The notes beneath the pieces were generated by a model. That model made no database searches. It was given only the letters and a program-made list of their open reading frames with translations, and had not been told where the DNA came from. Positions 15,521 through 25,097 of a stretch of 64,000 nt of DNA are shown here, piece by piece; position 1 is the first letter of the stretch, and every line of letters begins with the position of its first letter. Made by a program: the position numbers and the translations under genes. Source of the stretch: JBBRMU01 sp038230655 (GTDB lineage: Bacteria > Patescibacteriota > Microgenomatia > UBA1406 > GWC2-37-13); the NCBI GenBank assembly GCA_038230655.1, contig JBBRMU010000004.1, forward strand, positions 1 through 64,000. Reading direction: 5' to 3'.

Positions 15521-16762
15521 TTAACTCAGCTCCCTTGGTATAAAATTTGTTAGGAACTCTGCCCCGAGCAACTGCGCAGTGTTTTCCGTAGCTACTACAT
15601 ACTGCTCAGATTTCTTATAAAGTAAGTTTATATATCCTTCAGCAACATTACTCCAGAGCATTAGGCGGGTTTTCTCAAAAGCCTTTCGATGCATTTGAGT
15701 TAGTCTTTGTGGGCTACTCAGAAGATCTAGTAATGCAGCTGTCACAGCAGATGAGTCTTTTATAATCACTAATCTTCCAATATCCGGTGTGACTATCTCT
15801 TTTGCTTGGGCAAACTCTGTACTAATTACAGCTCGCCCGGAACCAAGAGCATAGGAAAGAGTCCCACTTACAGCTTGGTTAGGGTTCGTAGATGTGGCAA
15901 TATAAATATCGGTCGCTTTTAAGAAACCAAATAGATCTGGAAGTGCAAGGTATTGATCGTAGAATTTAACATGCTTCTTTAAACCTAATTTGGTAACCAT
16001 CTGTGATAACTCCATTCGGTAATTTTCACCTTCACTTCTTCTTACTACAGGGTGAGTTTCCCCCAAAATCAGATAGATTACTGAAGGGTATTTCTTTATA
16101 ACTTTTGGTAGAGCATGAATAATATACTCGATACCTTTTCCTCTACCAAGTAGGCCGAATGTACTAAGAACAATACGGTTTTGTAGCTCCAACTTTACTT
16201 TTGACTTACTTTGTGTTGAGAATTTACTTGGGTGTATACCATGGGGTATGACCGTAACTTTCCCATGTGATTCTGGATAGACCAACTCTATTATCTCTTT
16301 TGAGCTATTAGTCAAGACAACGATGGAATGAGCGAGTGCTATTATTTTAGCAGTTACTAGTTCCATTTCCGGTTTTGGGAGAGGAAGAACTGTGTGTAAC
16401 GTTACGAGAACGGGTTTTTTACAGATCTTCATAAAACTAAGGATATTTTCACCATAATGACCACCGAAGATTCCGTATTCATGCTGCAGAATCACACCTG
16501 TGATCTTCCTGTCCTTATTGATAATCTTAGCTAAATTTGAGAAGTCTTTTTTACTATTTTGGTCTACTTTCCACTCAACTTCTGGGGGATATTTGAAAGT
16601 ATCCAAAGGCGTTAGATTTAAGGCAGCTACTTTACACTCTACATCTGAGCCGAGTAATTCCTGACTAAACTCTAATAAATCTTGTGTAAAAGTGGCGATT
16701 CCGCACTCTCGAGGAGGATATGTGCTGATAAAGACGATAGTTGACTTATTATGAGTTATTAT
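15521..16762 (-). CDS. Glycosyltransferase family 4 protein
   Basis: Retaining GT-B glycosyltransferase. Seen are an N-terminal Rossmann start (IVFISTYPPRECGIATFT), LQHEYGIFGGHYG, VIPHGIHP, then the C-terminal half with STFGLLGRGKGIEY and the donor-binding SGTLSYALGSGRAVISTEF region. A TTG at 16606 would remove the first Rossmann strand and the glycine loop, so the true start must lie upstream. The frame is open only to 16768, and no ATG, GTG or TTG exists there. Two ATA codons (16762 and 16759) lie five and eight bases after a minus-strand TATAAT (16773-16768). I therefore place the start at ATA, with the exact codon uncertain. Confidence 0.85.
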   Translation of the reverse strand: MITHNKSTIVFISTYPPRECGIATFTQDLLEFSQELLGSDVECKVAALNLTPLDTFKYPPEVEWKVDQNSKKDFSNLAKIINKDRKITGVILQHEYGIFGGHYGENILSFMKICKKPVLVTLHTVLPLPKPEMELVTAKIIALAHSIVVLTNSSKEIIELVYPESHGKVTVIPHGIHPSKFSTQSKSKVKLELQNRIVLSTFGLLGRGKGIEYIIHALPKVIKKYPSVIYLILGETHPVVRRSEGENYRMELSQMVTKLGLKKHVKFYDQYLALPDLFGFLKATDIYIATSTNPNQAVSGTLSYALGSGRAVISTEFAQAKEIVTPDIGRLVIIKDSSAVTAALLDLLSSPQRLTQMHRKAFEKTRLMLWSNVAEGYINLLYKKSEQYVVATENTAQLLGAEFLTNFIPRELS

Positions 16763-16985
16763 GAGATATTATATCGGATCTAGAGATAGAAAGCAAATTG
16801 GCAAGTTTAGCCAGTATAATCTTATAATAGCTTTCTAACTAAAATATGACGCCATGAAACGAAATAAATGAATAGCGTCAAGCTCAAATACTAGAAGATC
16901 TGAAGTTCTCTCTACGGATTGGTCAGGAAAATAGGAGATATAATTTCAAATAAAACATTTTAATTCTCTGGACCTGCAGACTAAC

Positions 16986-17014
16986 TTGACATTTTAAAGC
17001 TTATAACCTATAAT
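16986..17014 (+). promoter_or_regulatory. Perfect consensus promoter of a leaderless gene
   Basis: TTGACA at 16986-16991, a 17-base spacer and TATAAT at 17009-17014. The ATG begins at 17023, eight bases later, so transcription should start at or within two bases of the start codon. This is the cleanest example of the leaderless layout seen across the window. A short dyad TGACGC (16847) with GCGTCA (16875) lies upstream in an otherwise featureless 220 bases. Confidence 0.85.
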
Positions 17015-17022
17015 ATAGGATT

Positions 17023-18345
17023 ATGGAAAATCAACCACTCCAACTTCCAAGTCCCTTAGTTGCAGAAAATAAGGGTCAAAATACTGCTGAACTGCCGAAA
17101 GATCCACTTTCATCCATAAGTGAAAACTTACAGGCATATCAAGCATTATTACCATCAACATCTTTCTCTAATCTATCAACTATGCAAACATGGATTACCG
17201 AACAAACATTGGCTTTTAAGTCTCTATCAGAGATTGAGAAGCTAAGTGAACAAGGTGCACAATTAAGAATTGAGCTAAACGAAACTATTGCTAAGTATAA
17301 TGAGGCCGCAAAAAATGAAGCTATATCTACCGGTGAAATAACACCAAATGCGGGGATACTAGTGGGAAAACCCCAAGTTGAGAAAAAAAGACGCAGTATC
17401 GCAGTCAGATCAAGTATACCTCCAGGGCTGCCACATAATGACTTGGCTCCACTCTCAATTTTTAGAGATAAAAATAGGATAGCTTCACCAGAACTCTCAA
17501 GAGAAATTGTCCAAGTTTGTGAAGAAACTCGTCCACAAGATGAGTACTATGTCCAAACTGTAACTGCCATAACATTATCATTACCAAATAATCTGATAAA
17601 TGGTAACATCTCTTCAACCCCTCAAGAATTTAGAGATGTAAAATCTGTTGCTAGAGATGTGGTTGGACTTGTTACGCTTGTCGAAAACTACAGACTTAAT
17701 CGGATACCAATTCCATCTCAACTAGAAATTGCGACAGCAACAGGACAAGAGCAAGAAGAGCTGCTTACACAGTATTTAACTGCCTTAACAGTACATCAAC
17801 TTAATCTTGAGTTACTAGACCCTAACAGGAGTGAAAAAGATTTTAGTAAACAGTATCAGCAAATGAATACAAGTATCAAAGACATAGCCGAACTTATTAG
17901 TGTTAAATATTCAGACGAAGGTATGGAAAAAATTGGTGAGACTGTCATTAAGTTACCTAGTGTAATCGGAGCAATGTTAACATCGAGAATGAGCAATGAA
18001 CTACACCATTCATTAGGCTTTCCTCGTGCAGATTTGATGTCAGAAGAACGATTTGCAAAACATTTAAGAGACACGTCACATACAAGGGATGGCGTAAGAT
18101 TTGAGCTAGCCCTTTTAATTGAGACTCTAGCCGATAGAGCAATTGAAGGTGAAGATCTCAATGTAAATATAATTTTCGCTCAACTTGAAGATCTCGATTA
18201 TGGTGAGTCAGCTATAAAAGATATATTTTCTAACTTAGATAGTGACCAACGAGATATTCTTTTCACTGCTCTTAGATTTTCGGGCTGTTTTAGAGACCTA
18301 ATTCCTTATCTACACAAAAAAATAGAAAATAATGAGGATTTTTAA
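17023..18345 (+). CDS. Hypothetical protein, 440 residues
   Basis: Not recognised. It is a soluble, mostly helical protein with a low-complexity Gln/Pro/Leu-rich N-terminus and a short basic stretch (KKRRSIAVRSS, about residues 121-131). Long charged helices follow, with the second half richest in Leu/Glu/Lys. There is no signal peptide, membrane segment or catalytic motif. It forms a likely two-gene operon with the 890-residue protein starting 15 bases after its stop. The strong consensus promoter suggests high expression, perhaps of a structural or scaffold protein; that is speculation. Confidence 0.75.
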   Translation: MENQPLQLPSPLVAENKGQNTAELPKDPLSSISENLQAYQALLPSTSFSNLSTMQTWITEQTLAFKSLSEIEKLSEQGAQLRIELNETIAKYNEAAKNEAISTGEITPNAGILVGKPQVEKKRRSIAVRSSIPPGLPHNDLAPLSIFRDKNRIASPELSREIVQVCEETRPQDEYYVQTVTAITLSLPNNLINGNISSTPQEFRDVKSVARDVVGLVTLVENYRLNRIPIPSQLEIATATGQEQEELLTQYLTALTVHQLNLELLDPNRSEKDFSKQYQQMNTSIKDIAELISVKYSDEGMEKIGETVIKLPSVIGAMLTSRMSNELHHSLGFPRADLMSEERFAKHLRDTSHTRDGVRFELALLIETLADRAIEGEDLNVNIIFAQLEDLDYGESAIKDIFSNLDSDQRDILFTALRFSGCFRDLIPYLHKKIENNEDF

Positions 18346-18360
18346 TTATTTGCCCAGCAT

Positions 18361-21033
18361 ATGGCTGATCAAGAAAATAGAGGACTAGTTCCTTTTAATA
18401 AATCTACTGACATTAGCGCATATGAGGATAGGATTCTCAGTCCTAACCAAAATACAGACCTAGAACAAATAACAAAAGGTTATCTTCGGGAACATAAACT
18501 TCTTAAAAATATCACTAACATCAGAGCAGGCGTTGGAGTTGTATTTGCTTGTATAGAAGAGGAGTTAACAACCAAAGATAAACGAGCTCATTTGAAACCT
18601 GAAGATAATTTTAAGCTTCTCTATAAAAAAGGAATGGATAAGCGAAAACTGTTGCTTACTAAAGTCGCTTATGATTTGGAACTAATCGGCTCCGGAGGAG
18701 AGTACAGTGGTGAGCTTGCTTTGCCTGACTACATAGTTAGGCCAGCACTCGAGGAATATACAAATCATATCCTGAAACCGAGATTAGATAAGAGTAAAGC
18801 ACTGTTAGATGAGGCTCAAAAAAGACGCCCGATCTACTCAGGACTTTTAAATTTAGCAAGAACTGAAGTCGAAAAGGTTATACCTCAAGCATCACAAATT
18901 AGCCTAAACAGAACTCAGGAGGCAGGCCTTGTTAGAAATACTATATTTAGTTATTTGGTCTACGGTAGTCCTAAGCCACTTTTAGAAACTGAGGATATAC
19001 TTAAAAATACTGGAACCTTTCAATATCAGACTGAAAACAGTCTTCAGGATAAATGTTTTGAAATAAGTGAAGTATTAGAAATGGATCCGGCTGAGGTTTA
19101 TAAATACCTACATGATGTGACCGAACAGATGAAAAGTAGTTTCTCTCAACTGCCTAATAATAAATCTTCCAGTATGGAAGGCTTATCTCAGTCGTTTAGG
19201 CTGCTGAATAGATATTTTTTAATTGAAAATCCGTTTAATAAGTTTTCTGAAGTTAACGAAGAAAAAACCGAAGATCCTCATAGTATATGGAACCGTAATA
19301 ATACGATTACAATCATGACTGATGAAGGAGTTGAATATAGAGTTCCTACCATTAAAGTTCTCCAAGTTGCTCAACATGCAATCGGAGCAAGGGATGATAA
19401 TCGTGCATCACAGTTAAGAAGAGGTATTCAAATTATTGAGAGACTTCATGAGGAGTTATACGATCAGCAAGAAAAGGAACACCTTAAAAAGTTAGAAAAT
19501 AATCTAGTTAAAGAGCAAAATAAGTCTGAGGATTTTAGAAATCAACTATATGAAGGAGTCATACCTGAAGAGGCTGCGCTGACAAAAAACGAGATAAGGA
19601 AAGCTGTTAAAGAACAGTTGGATTCCTTACGAGATGAGGCAAATGTGTTCGATGAAATAAGATCATACCGTGAAAAACAGGTTCAAACAGCATATAGACT
19701 GTTACATAGATACAAATTTGGTCGTCAGGCTGGGGAATTGGACATTCCAGCTTTATTGGAAGTCTATGAGGCACCAGAGAATATCAATAATCTTGTCAGG
19801 TTTTTTACCCGAGAAAAGCTTTTTAGACGCTTCCATGATGCTATGAGATTCAACTATTCACAATACTTAAAATCAGGAGAGAAACAGAAAGAAAAACATC
19901 CAAGAAAGAACGAATCTATACGAAATTTTTATAAAGATGCATACGATACAACAATAATAGATATCTTACAGAGTAGATCTGATCTATGGCGTGAAAAATC
20001 AATCAAAAAAATTCCTAAAGAGCGCCATCTTTTGATCTGGGATGAAGTTATACAGGGAGAGGAAGATATAATATTTTCACTCCTAAAGCTTTGGGAGTAT
20101 CAGATTGGACCAAATGATAATTTAGCTTGGGTAGAACAAAATCGCAGTCTGATGAACATTCACCATTACTCAGAGCTAGAAGCACGCATAAATAAAGTAA
20201 GTGTGTGGAAGTCAATACTAGCAAATAAGGAAATTCCAGACAGGAAGAGATCAGAGTTTATGATGGTACAAAGTCGTGAAACTGACCTATTCAGATTAAA
20301 AGACTTAATTGATAGTTGGAAAAAGAATACAGAGACATCCGCTTTCTTAAGAAATGCGCACTCGAGAATTCAGATAAGACTTCTTTCAAGATTTCACAAG
20401 ATGAAAGATGCACAGGAAGATAAAGTACCACCTTTCTTTAGACAGATGTCACAAGATTTCGGCCCAGCTATGATACTTCTTAAGTCAATTGTGAGATTGA
20501 TACCAAGTGGTATGCCATTTAAACTTCAGAAAATTCCATCATTAGAGGATATCGTGAACGATCCAGATTTAATTCCAACACAAATTAAGTTTAAAAAAAA
20601 ACCCTCCTCAAAAGTCGAAATTGCAGAAACAAGAGATAGTGTTAAAAAGTTATTTAAGCAGTCGCTTGCTGAAAGAGGTCTAGTCTTCTCAGACAATCTC
20701 TTCGATCATCTATTATCTGTCGATAATATACACGCAATGGCAGTAAATGTTAATTTATTAACGAGTTTTTTTGGGGTAGAAGATGAAATAAAGATATGGC
20801 TGCAACACCTCGAAATGAAAGTAACTGAGCAAGTTGAACTGCCATATAATCTTCTTAAGACCCCCCCTGAAGAGCTTATTAAGAAACATTTTAGTGGTGT
20901 TATTAAAGCTGAACAAAGCATCGTAAAGGCGAAGGAAAAGAGGCGCAAAACTATTGAATCGAGGATTACTCAGCTTAGGCATCTAAACCTAATTGTTCCT
21001 GAATCTCACTTTGAGGATAAAAGTATTAAATAA
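18361..21033 (+). CDS. Hypothetical protein, 890 residues
   Basis: Not recognised. It is the second-largest protein in the window. It is soluble, strongly charged and predicted helical, with coiled-coil-like stretches near residues 345-430 (RGIQIIERLHEELYDQQ) and near the C-terminus. No Walker, nuclease or signal motifs were found. It lacks both a Shine-Dalgarno site and an obvious promoter of its own and probably depends on the consensus promoter before 17023. Together the pair occupies 4 kb, large for a reduced genome, so some important lineage-specific function is likely. Confidence 0.75.
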   Translation: MADQENRGLVPFNKSTDISAYEDRILSPNQNTDLEQITKGYLREHKLLKNITNIRAGVGVVFACIEEELTTKDKRAHLKPEDNFKLLYKKGMDKRKLLLTKVAYDLELIGSGGEYSGELALPDYIVRPALEEYTNHILKPRLDKSKALLDEAQKRRPIYSGLLNLARTEVEKVIPQASQISLNRTQEAGLVRNTIFSYLVYGSPKPLLETEDILKNTGTFQYQTENSLQDKCFEISEVLEMDPAEVYKYLHDVTEQMKSSFSQLPNNKSSSMEGLSQSFRLLNRYFLIENPFNKFSEVNEEKTEDPHSIWNRNNTITIMTDEGVEYRVPTIKVLQVAQHAIGARDDNRASQLRRGIQIIERLHEELYDQQEKEHLKKLENNLVKEQNKSEDFRNQLYEGVIPEEAALTKNEIRKAVKEQLDSLRDEANVFDEIRSYREKQVQTAYRLLHRYKFGRQAGELDIPALLEVYEAPENINNLVRFFTREKLFRRFHDAMRFNYSQYLKSGEKQKEKHPRKNESIRNFYKDAYDTTIIDILQSRSDLWREKSIKKIPKERHLLIWDEVIQGEEDIIFSLLKLWEYQIGPNDNLAWVEQNRSLMNIHHYSELEARINKVSVWKSILANKEIPDRKRSEFMMVQSRETDLFRLKDLIDSWKKNTETSAFLRNAHSRIQIRLLSRFHKMKDAQEDKVPPFFRQMSQDFGPAMILLKSIVRLIPSGMPFKLQKIPSLEDIVNDPDLIPTQIKFKKKPSSKVEIAETRDSVKKLFKQSLAERGLVFSDNLFDHLLSVDNIHAMAVNVNLLTSFFGVEDEIKIWLQHLEMKVTEQVELPYNLLKTPPEELIKKHFSGVIKAEQSIVKAKEKRRKTIESRITQLRHLNLIVPESHFEDKSIK

Positions 21034-21093
21034 AAATATATCTCTCTTGCTCTAATTATTACTCTACCTTCGACTTAAATATTAAAAATCTAC

Positions 21094-22713
21094 TTATAAC
21101 AAAATACCAATAATAACTAATGCTAGAGGAACCAGGTAAATAAACGGATTGTTAGTACCTGTAACCAGTAGGTTTGAGGATCCGATTACAGAACCTGATG
21201 GAGTTAAAGTTGTAAGTACTGAAGATTTATTTTTTATAGTTAAAATAGAACTCGTTGGTGTGCTTGAACTACTATTATTGCTGGAACTAGTGGGCTTAGG
21301 TGTTGATGTGCTTCCACTAGGAGCAGCTCTTGGGGTCGCCGATGGACCCGGAGTTGAAGTAACAGTAGGTCCAGGGGTACTGGTTGCACCCGAGGTAGGT
21401 GTTGGAGTGTTAGTTGCACCTGGAACTGGGGTAGCAGTGGGGCCTGTAGGGCTAGGTGTAGGCGTTGCTGTGGCACCAGGTGTTGGAGTTGCAGTTGGGG
21501 CTACAAAAACGAGCTCAAAAGCACCTATGTCGCAGGTAGAAGTTCCGTTATTATCTCCATCTTGAGGACGGCTAGTGCCTCTTTGATCACTTGAGCCACA
21601 CGAAGCACCCGTATCAATTGCAGGCGACCTGGTTTGAAGTGCATGAGTCATTGTACCTCCTCCGTTATCTGAAAGTGATGATAGAAGCGGATTTGTACTA
21701 CTTAAATCGTTTGGGCCAATTAACACAGTTGCACAGCTAGAGTCGCTACTTATATTATTGCCGTTGGAAGTTATGGCACTTGGTGCTCCAACACGGCAGT
21801 TTCCACCATTATTGTCAGAAAGGATCGAGTTAGTCAATTGAACAGACGCAGCAGCATCTGCATATATACCCCCGCCATTATTAGACGCTGCTGTGTTATT
21901 GGCTACTGTAACACTCCTCAAATTACTTGTTCCAAAGACAGCGATTCCTCCTCCATTTGCCGAACCGATACTAGAAACTGTATTTCCACTTATCGTTCCA
22001 TTCGTAATGTTTAAAGTGCCTTTGTTAGTAATACCTCCGCCAGTACCTGTAGCAGTATCCGTTACTAAGTTATTTATAACAGCAATATTTTTGGTTGTCA
22101 CAGTCTTACCAGGATCATTATAGATGCCTGCTCCGGACTCCGCCGTATTATTCGAGACAATCAAGTTAATAATATCAACTGCTCCTTGATTGTAGAGTCC
22201 CCCTCCAAAAGTATTTGACTGGCCAGTGTTTAACTGACCATCTTTTAAAGTAAGGCCACTAACTTGCAGTGAGCCTGTGGACGTAACATGAATGACTCTA
22301 TCAATTTGGTTAGCGTCTATGATTGTGGATGTCGCTCCTGCTCCAACCATCGTGATAACGCTTGTAATATCTAAGTCTCCAGTTGCATTACTGTCTTCGT
22401 CTCTTCCTGCAATCGATAGAGTATAGGTGCCGGCAGGTATATCAACTTCATTTGGCCCAGCTAAAGCATTAGACTCAGAAATTGCTGCTCGTAAAGTACA
22501 AAAGCCAGAACTCGTATGACAGATCCCATCGCCCGGGTTATCATCATCCTCATCGATTGTGCTGTTTACGTTAAAGTTACCAGCCGCTCTTGCCATCTTA
22601 AGACCTGACTGCATATTTGCTTTCGTTAGGGTAACGATTATATAGGTAGAGATCGAGACTATGAATATCGCAAGAGTCCCTAGTAAAATTGATTTTGAAG
22701 CACCTCTTTTCAT
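21094..22713 (-). CDS. CSLREA-domain parallel beta-helix surface protein
   Basis: 539 residues. An N-terminal signal/anchor (about 8-30) is followed by a CSLREA-type domain (FNVNSTIDEDDDNPGDG, CTLRAAISESNAL). A right-handed parallel beta-helix comes next, with repeated GGGI-type turns and Asn ladders (about 130-330), then a choice-of-anchor-Q-like block ending CDIGAFEL. A roughly 100-residue Thr/Pro/Ser-rich stalk (TPTPG repeats) and a C-terminal hydrophobic anchor complete it. It should stand on the cell surface at the end of the stalk, probably binding carbohydrate or partner cells. The opposite strand of the stalk is open over 138 codons, but that is a codon-bias shadow. TATAAC (22727-22722) ends eight bases before ATG. 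Confidence 0.88.
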   Translation of the reverse strand: MKRGASKSILLGTLAIFIVSISTYIIVTLTKANMQSGLKMARAAGNFNVNSTIDEDDDNPGDGICHTSSGFCTLRAAISESNALAGPNEVDIPAGTYTLSIAGRDEDSNATGDLDITSVITMVGAGATSTIIDANQIDRVIHVTSTGSLQVSGLTLKDGQLNTGQSNTFGGGLYNQGAVDIINLIVSNNTAESGAGIYNDPGKTVTTKNIAVINNLVTDTATGTGGGITNKGTLNITNGTISGNTVSSIGSANGGGIAVFGTSNLRSVTVANNTAASNNGGGIYADAAASVQLTNSILSDNNGGNCRVGAPSAITSNGNNISSDSSCATVLIGPNDLSSTNPLLSSLSDNGGGTMTHALQTRSPAIDTGASCGSSDQRGTSRPQDGDNNGTSTCDIGAFELVFVAPTATPTPGATATPTPSPTGPTATPVPGATNTPTPTSGATSTPGPTVTSTPGPSATPRAAPSGSTSTPKPTSSSNNSSSSTPTSSILTIKNKSSVLTTLTPSGSVIGSSNLLVTGTNNPFIYLVPLALVIIGILL

Positions 22714-22795
22714 TACAATTAGTTATACATTATTTTATGGATGATTACCAACAATTTAATCTGGATTACCTTAATTCGACTAGCTTATAACAGTT

Positions 22796-23374
22796 TTAAT
22801 ACTTTATGTAAGAGTGAAAGTACTTTAAAAACTTAACATAATGTGTGAAAATTGTATAAGCAATAAATACTGTTAACCCGGGGAAAATAATCAGTCTTTC
22901 TACAAAGCCGCCTGTTTTAATTCTCAGAGCTTTGAACGGAGGAATACCAAATCTGAAGGGATATGGAAAAAACCATGGAACTCCTTCGTGTGTAAAGCTA
23001 TCAGCAATCAAATGCGAGATATACCCTATCATAAAACTCAACCAGACTATCTTCATGTCCACGAGTAAAAATGTATGCACCCAACTAAGAAGATACTCTA
23101 ATCCTGCACCAAAAAGTATTATACCTATAATAGAGTGAGAAATTAATCTGTGCCCACCAAGAAGAGGGGATATAATTCTCCCTATGAGTGACCCCGCTGG
23201 AAGTTTATGCCATAAATGAGCGGTAGGTTGATCAATGTCAGGTGCAACCCCTCCGGCAACATTAGCAGTCAAACTCACTAACAGAGTTGCAAGTGAAAGT
23301 GAAACAGGTGCGGTTGAAGCTGCTACGTATGTGAGACATGTTAGTGCAATCAAGTCATGAGTTCTACCAGTCAT
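22796..23374 (-). CDS. YdjM/DUF457-type membrane-bound metal-dependent hydrolase
   Basis: 192-residue polytopic membrane protein. Conserved His/Asp clusters of the family are visible: TGRTHDLIAL at the N-terminus, VAPDIDQP, GGHRLISHSI and YISHLIADSFTHEGVPW. These belong to the YdjM-like family, whose members probably hydrolyse lipid-linked phosphates; substrates are mostly unknown. About four hydrophobic helices. TACACT (23386-23381) ends six bases before the ATG, so it is likely leaderless. Confidence 0.85.
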   Translation of the reverse strand: MTGRTHDLIALTCLTYVAASTAPVSLSLATLLVSLTANVAGGVAPDIDQPTAHLWHKLPAGSLIGRIISPLLGGHRLISHSIIGIILFGAGLEYLLSWVHTFLLVDMKIVWLSFMIGYISHLIADSFTHEGVPWFFPYPFRFGIPPFKALRIKTGGFVERLIIFPGLTVFIAYTIFTHYVKFLKYFHSYIKY

Positions 23375-23398
23375 CCTATGAGTGTAGCAGATTTATAC

Positions 23399-23548
23399 TC
23401 AGCTTGAAGCTTCATTTAAGTTTGCAAGATAGCTTTCAGCTTCTTCTTTAGTTTTAAAAACCTCCAAAGGAACTCCCAGTTTATCTTCCACCATATAGGG
23501 GTACTCGTTGTGCTCATCTCTAGTTGAATCGATGATTTTATATTTCAT
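23399..23548 (-). CDS. Small conserved-looking protein, 49 residues
   Basis: An open frame of 49 codons: MKYKIIDSTRDEHNEYPYM, then VEDKLGVPLEVFKTKEEAESYLANLNEASS. The strand-helix order and the KTKEEAESYL end resemble small SPOR- or DUF-like single-domain proteins, but I cannot name the family. TATAAT on the minus strand (23560-23555) ends six bases before ATG, which is strong support for a real gene. Confidence 0.7.
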   Translation of the reverse strand: MKYKIIDSTRDEHNEYPYMVEDKLGVPLEVFKTKEEAESYLANLNEASS

Positions 23549-23605
23549 AAAATGATTATATATCAAATAAACTGAATATGAGCTGAATAATAAATACCGG
23601 AAAAA

Positions 23606-24451
23606 TTACATTAGAAATGAACCAGTTTCTTCATAAATATTCACAGCTCCAATCCATGTTTGGTCGATTAGCCGTGAATAAGCAGCTGGGCAGTAGAGCT
23701 CCTCTGTAATGGCCGGATCATATGATCTCAGATTCTCTCTAAAGGCTGATAGTCTCTCTATATTTGGAACTACCTCAAGACCATTTTCTCCTTCAATTAT
23801 GTTAAAAAAATCATGATTATATTTTAATAAATCATTACCTTTACTGTCGTAGCGTCCCATCTCTTTTTTCATAGGATCATCATGCTTTCCATGTGAGTGT
23901 GAAAACCACTCATTTTGAAGAGTACTTCTTTTTAATATACATCCTATTTCTTCTGATGAGGCCTCAGGAAATTTACAAAACAGCAACGAGGACATGGTAT
24001 TTATCATTGCTTTGTCATCGTCTAAAGAACCATGTAAGCTATTTCTAAGGACATTTGTCATAGTGACTATAGCAGCCTCTTCGTAGTTCATTCTTTCAGC
24101 GTTAAATAAAAAGTACTCTTTATCACGGTGTCGTAAATAAGGAGCAACATGCACAGCCTCATTTCTGAAATTTTTATTAATACTTACTTTAATATAATCT
24201 GAAAGTCCTTTTTCCATTGCTTTAAATTGATCTGCAAGATTAGCTGGAACAACTGGATTAAATCCTAAGACTCCATTATAAGATGAACTTATTTGTTGGA
24301 GTAGATATGCTTCTATGGGAAATCGTTTATGTTTTCGTTCATTGGGATCTTGAGACATTTGTGAGCTTAAGTGAGATTCGTCATACGTTTTGTTCTTTAA
24401 TGTGCGGAGATTTAAGATAAATTGATGAGGAGGTTTTTCATATATTGACAT
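23606..24451 (-). CDS. Hypothetical protein, 281 residues
   Basis: Not recognised. It is soluble, has no signal peptide, and contains several His/Asp/Glu-rich stretches (WFSHSHGKHDDPMKKEMG) that could bind metal. Predicted mostly helical. Minus-strand TATAAT (24463-24458) ends six bases before ATG. It stands alone, divergent from 24637. Confidence 0.7.
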   Translation of the reverse strand: MSIYEKPPHQFILNLRTLKNKTYDESHLSSQMSQDPNERKHKRFPIEAYLLQQISSSYNGVLGFNPVVPANLADQFKAMEKGLSDYIKVSINKNFRNEAVHVAPYLRHRDKEYFLFNAERMNYEEAAIVTMTNVLRNSLHGSLDDDKAMINTMSSLLFCKFPEASSEEIGCILKRSTLQNEWFSHSHGKHDDPMKKEMGRYDSKGNDLLKYNHDFFNIIEGENGLEVVPNIERLSAFRENLRSYDPAITEELYCPAAYSRLIDQTWIGAVNIYEETGSFLM

Positions 24452-24636
24452 ATACTAATTATAAACGAAGAATAAAGTTCTAAGAAGTATAGAAAAAAGT
24501 TAGGGTGCCATAGAGAGTGATAAACTTTAATTATTTGACTTTATCATTATGAAAGAGGTTCATTTTACCAAGGAGAATTTTTCAGTCTCAGTTAACCTGA
24601 TACCTTGCTTTTTTTGAAACTATCGCAACCGGAGTT

Positions 24637-25056
24637 ATGGGAGTCAATCTTCTTTCTCACTATACCATTAAGCGGCTAGATCGTATCGGAGCAGGAGGTA
24701 ATGTGATGACTTACAGGGGAATTCATGAATCAATATCTGATGCTCAACTTGCAATTGAAAAGCTACTTAATAAAGAAGCTTATGAAGACTTTATGATACA
24801 AATTAGAGAGGCACTTTCACCATCTGACGATAAATCGAATTTCCTTCAAGAAATAATACAAAGAATTATGAATAACTTTAGAGCTAAACCACTCGTTGAA
24901 GGAGAAGAGTATCATCCGCTGGGCGGACTAATGAAAAAAAGAGATAAAGGAAAAGATGAACCAACAGTTATTCAAGCAGTTCATGGTGTTTCTGACGGGA
25001 CACATGCAGATGCAGCAAATAAAGATAAGGTTGTGTTCATTCATACAATTGGGTAA
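24637..25056 (+). CDS. Hypothetical protein, 139 residues
   Basis: Not recognised. A soluble protein with a glycine-containing start (LDRIGAGGNVMTYRG) and a helical middle. A weak ribosome site (GGAG) sits five bases before the ATG. Just upstream, 24549-24617 holds a 22-codon frame starting ATGAAAGAGG that may be chance. The next gene starts about 40 bases downstream with its own -10. Confidence 0.6.
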   Translation: MGVNLLSHYTIKRLDRIGAGGNVMTYRGIHESISDAQLAIEKLLNKEAYEDFMIQIREALSPSDDKSNFLQEIIQRIMNNFRAKPLVEGEEYHPLGGLMKKRDKGKDEPTVIQAVHGVSDGTHADAANKDKVVFIHTIG

Positions 25057-25097
25057 AAAAAACTCTTTACTTTTAAATTTTTGTGATATACTTTCTC

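Noticed and set aside
21149..21565. 138-codon open frame on the plus strand opposite the surface-protein stalk
   Set aside because: It is the antisense of Thr/Pro-rich repeats, which removes stops by codon bias; no promoter or ribosome site, and the Val/Gly-rich product is artefactual.
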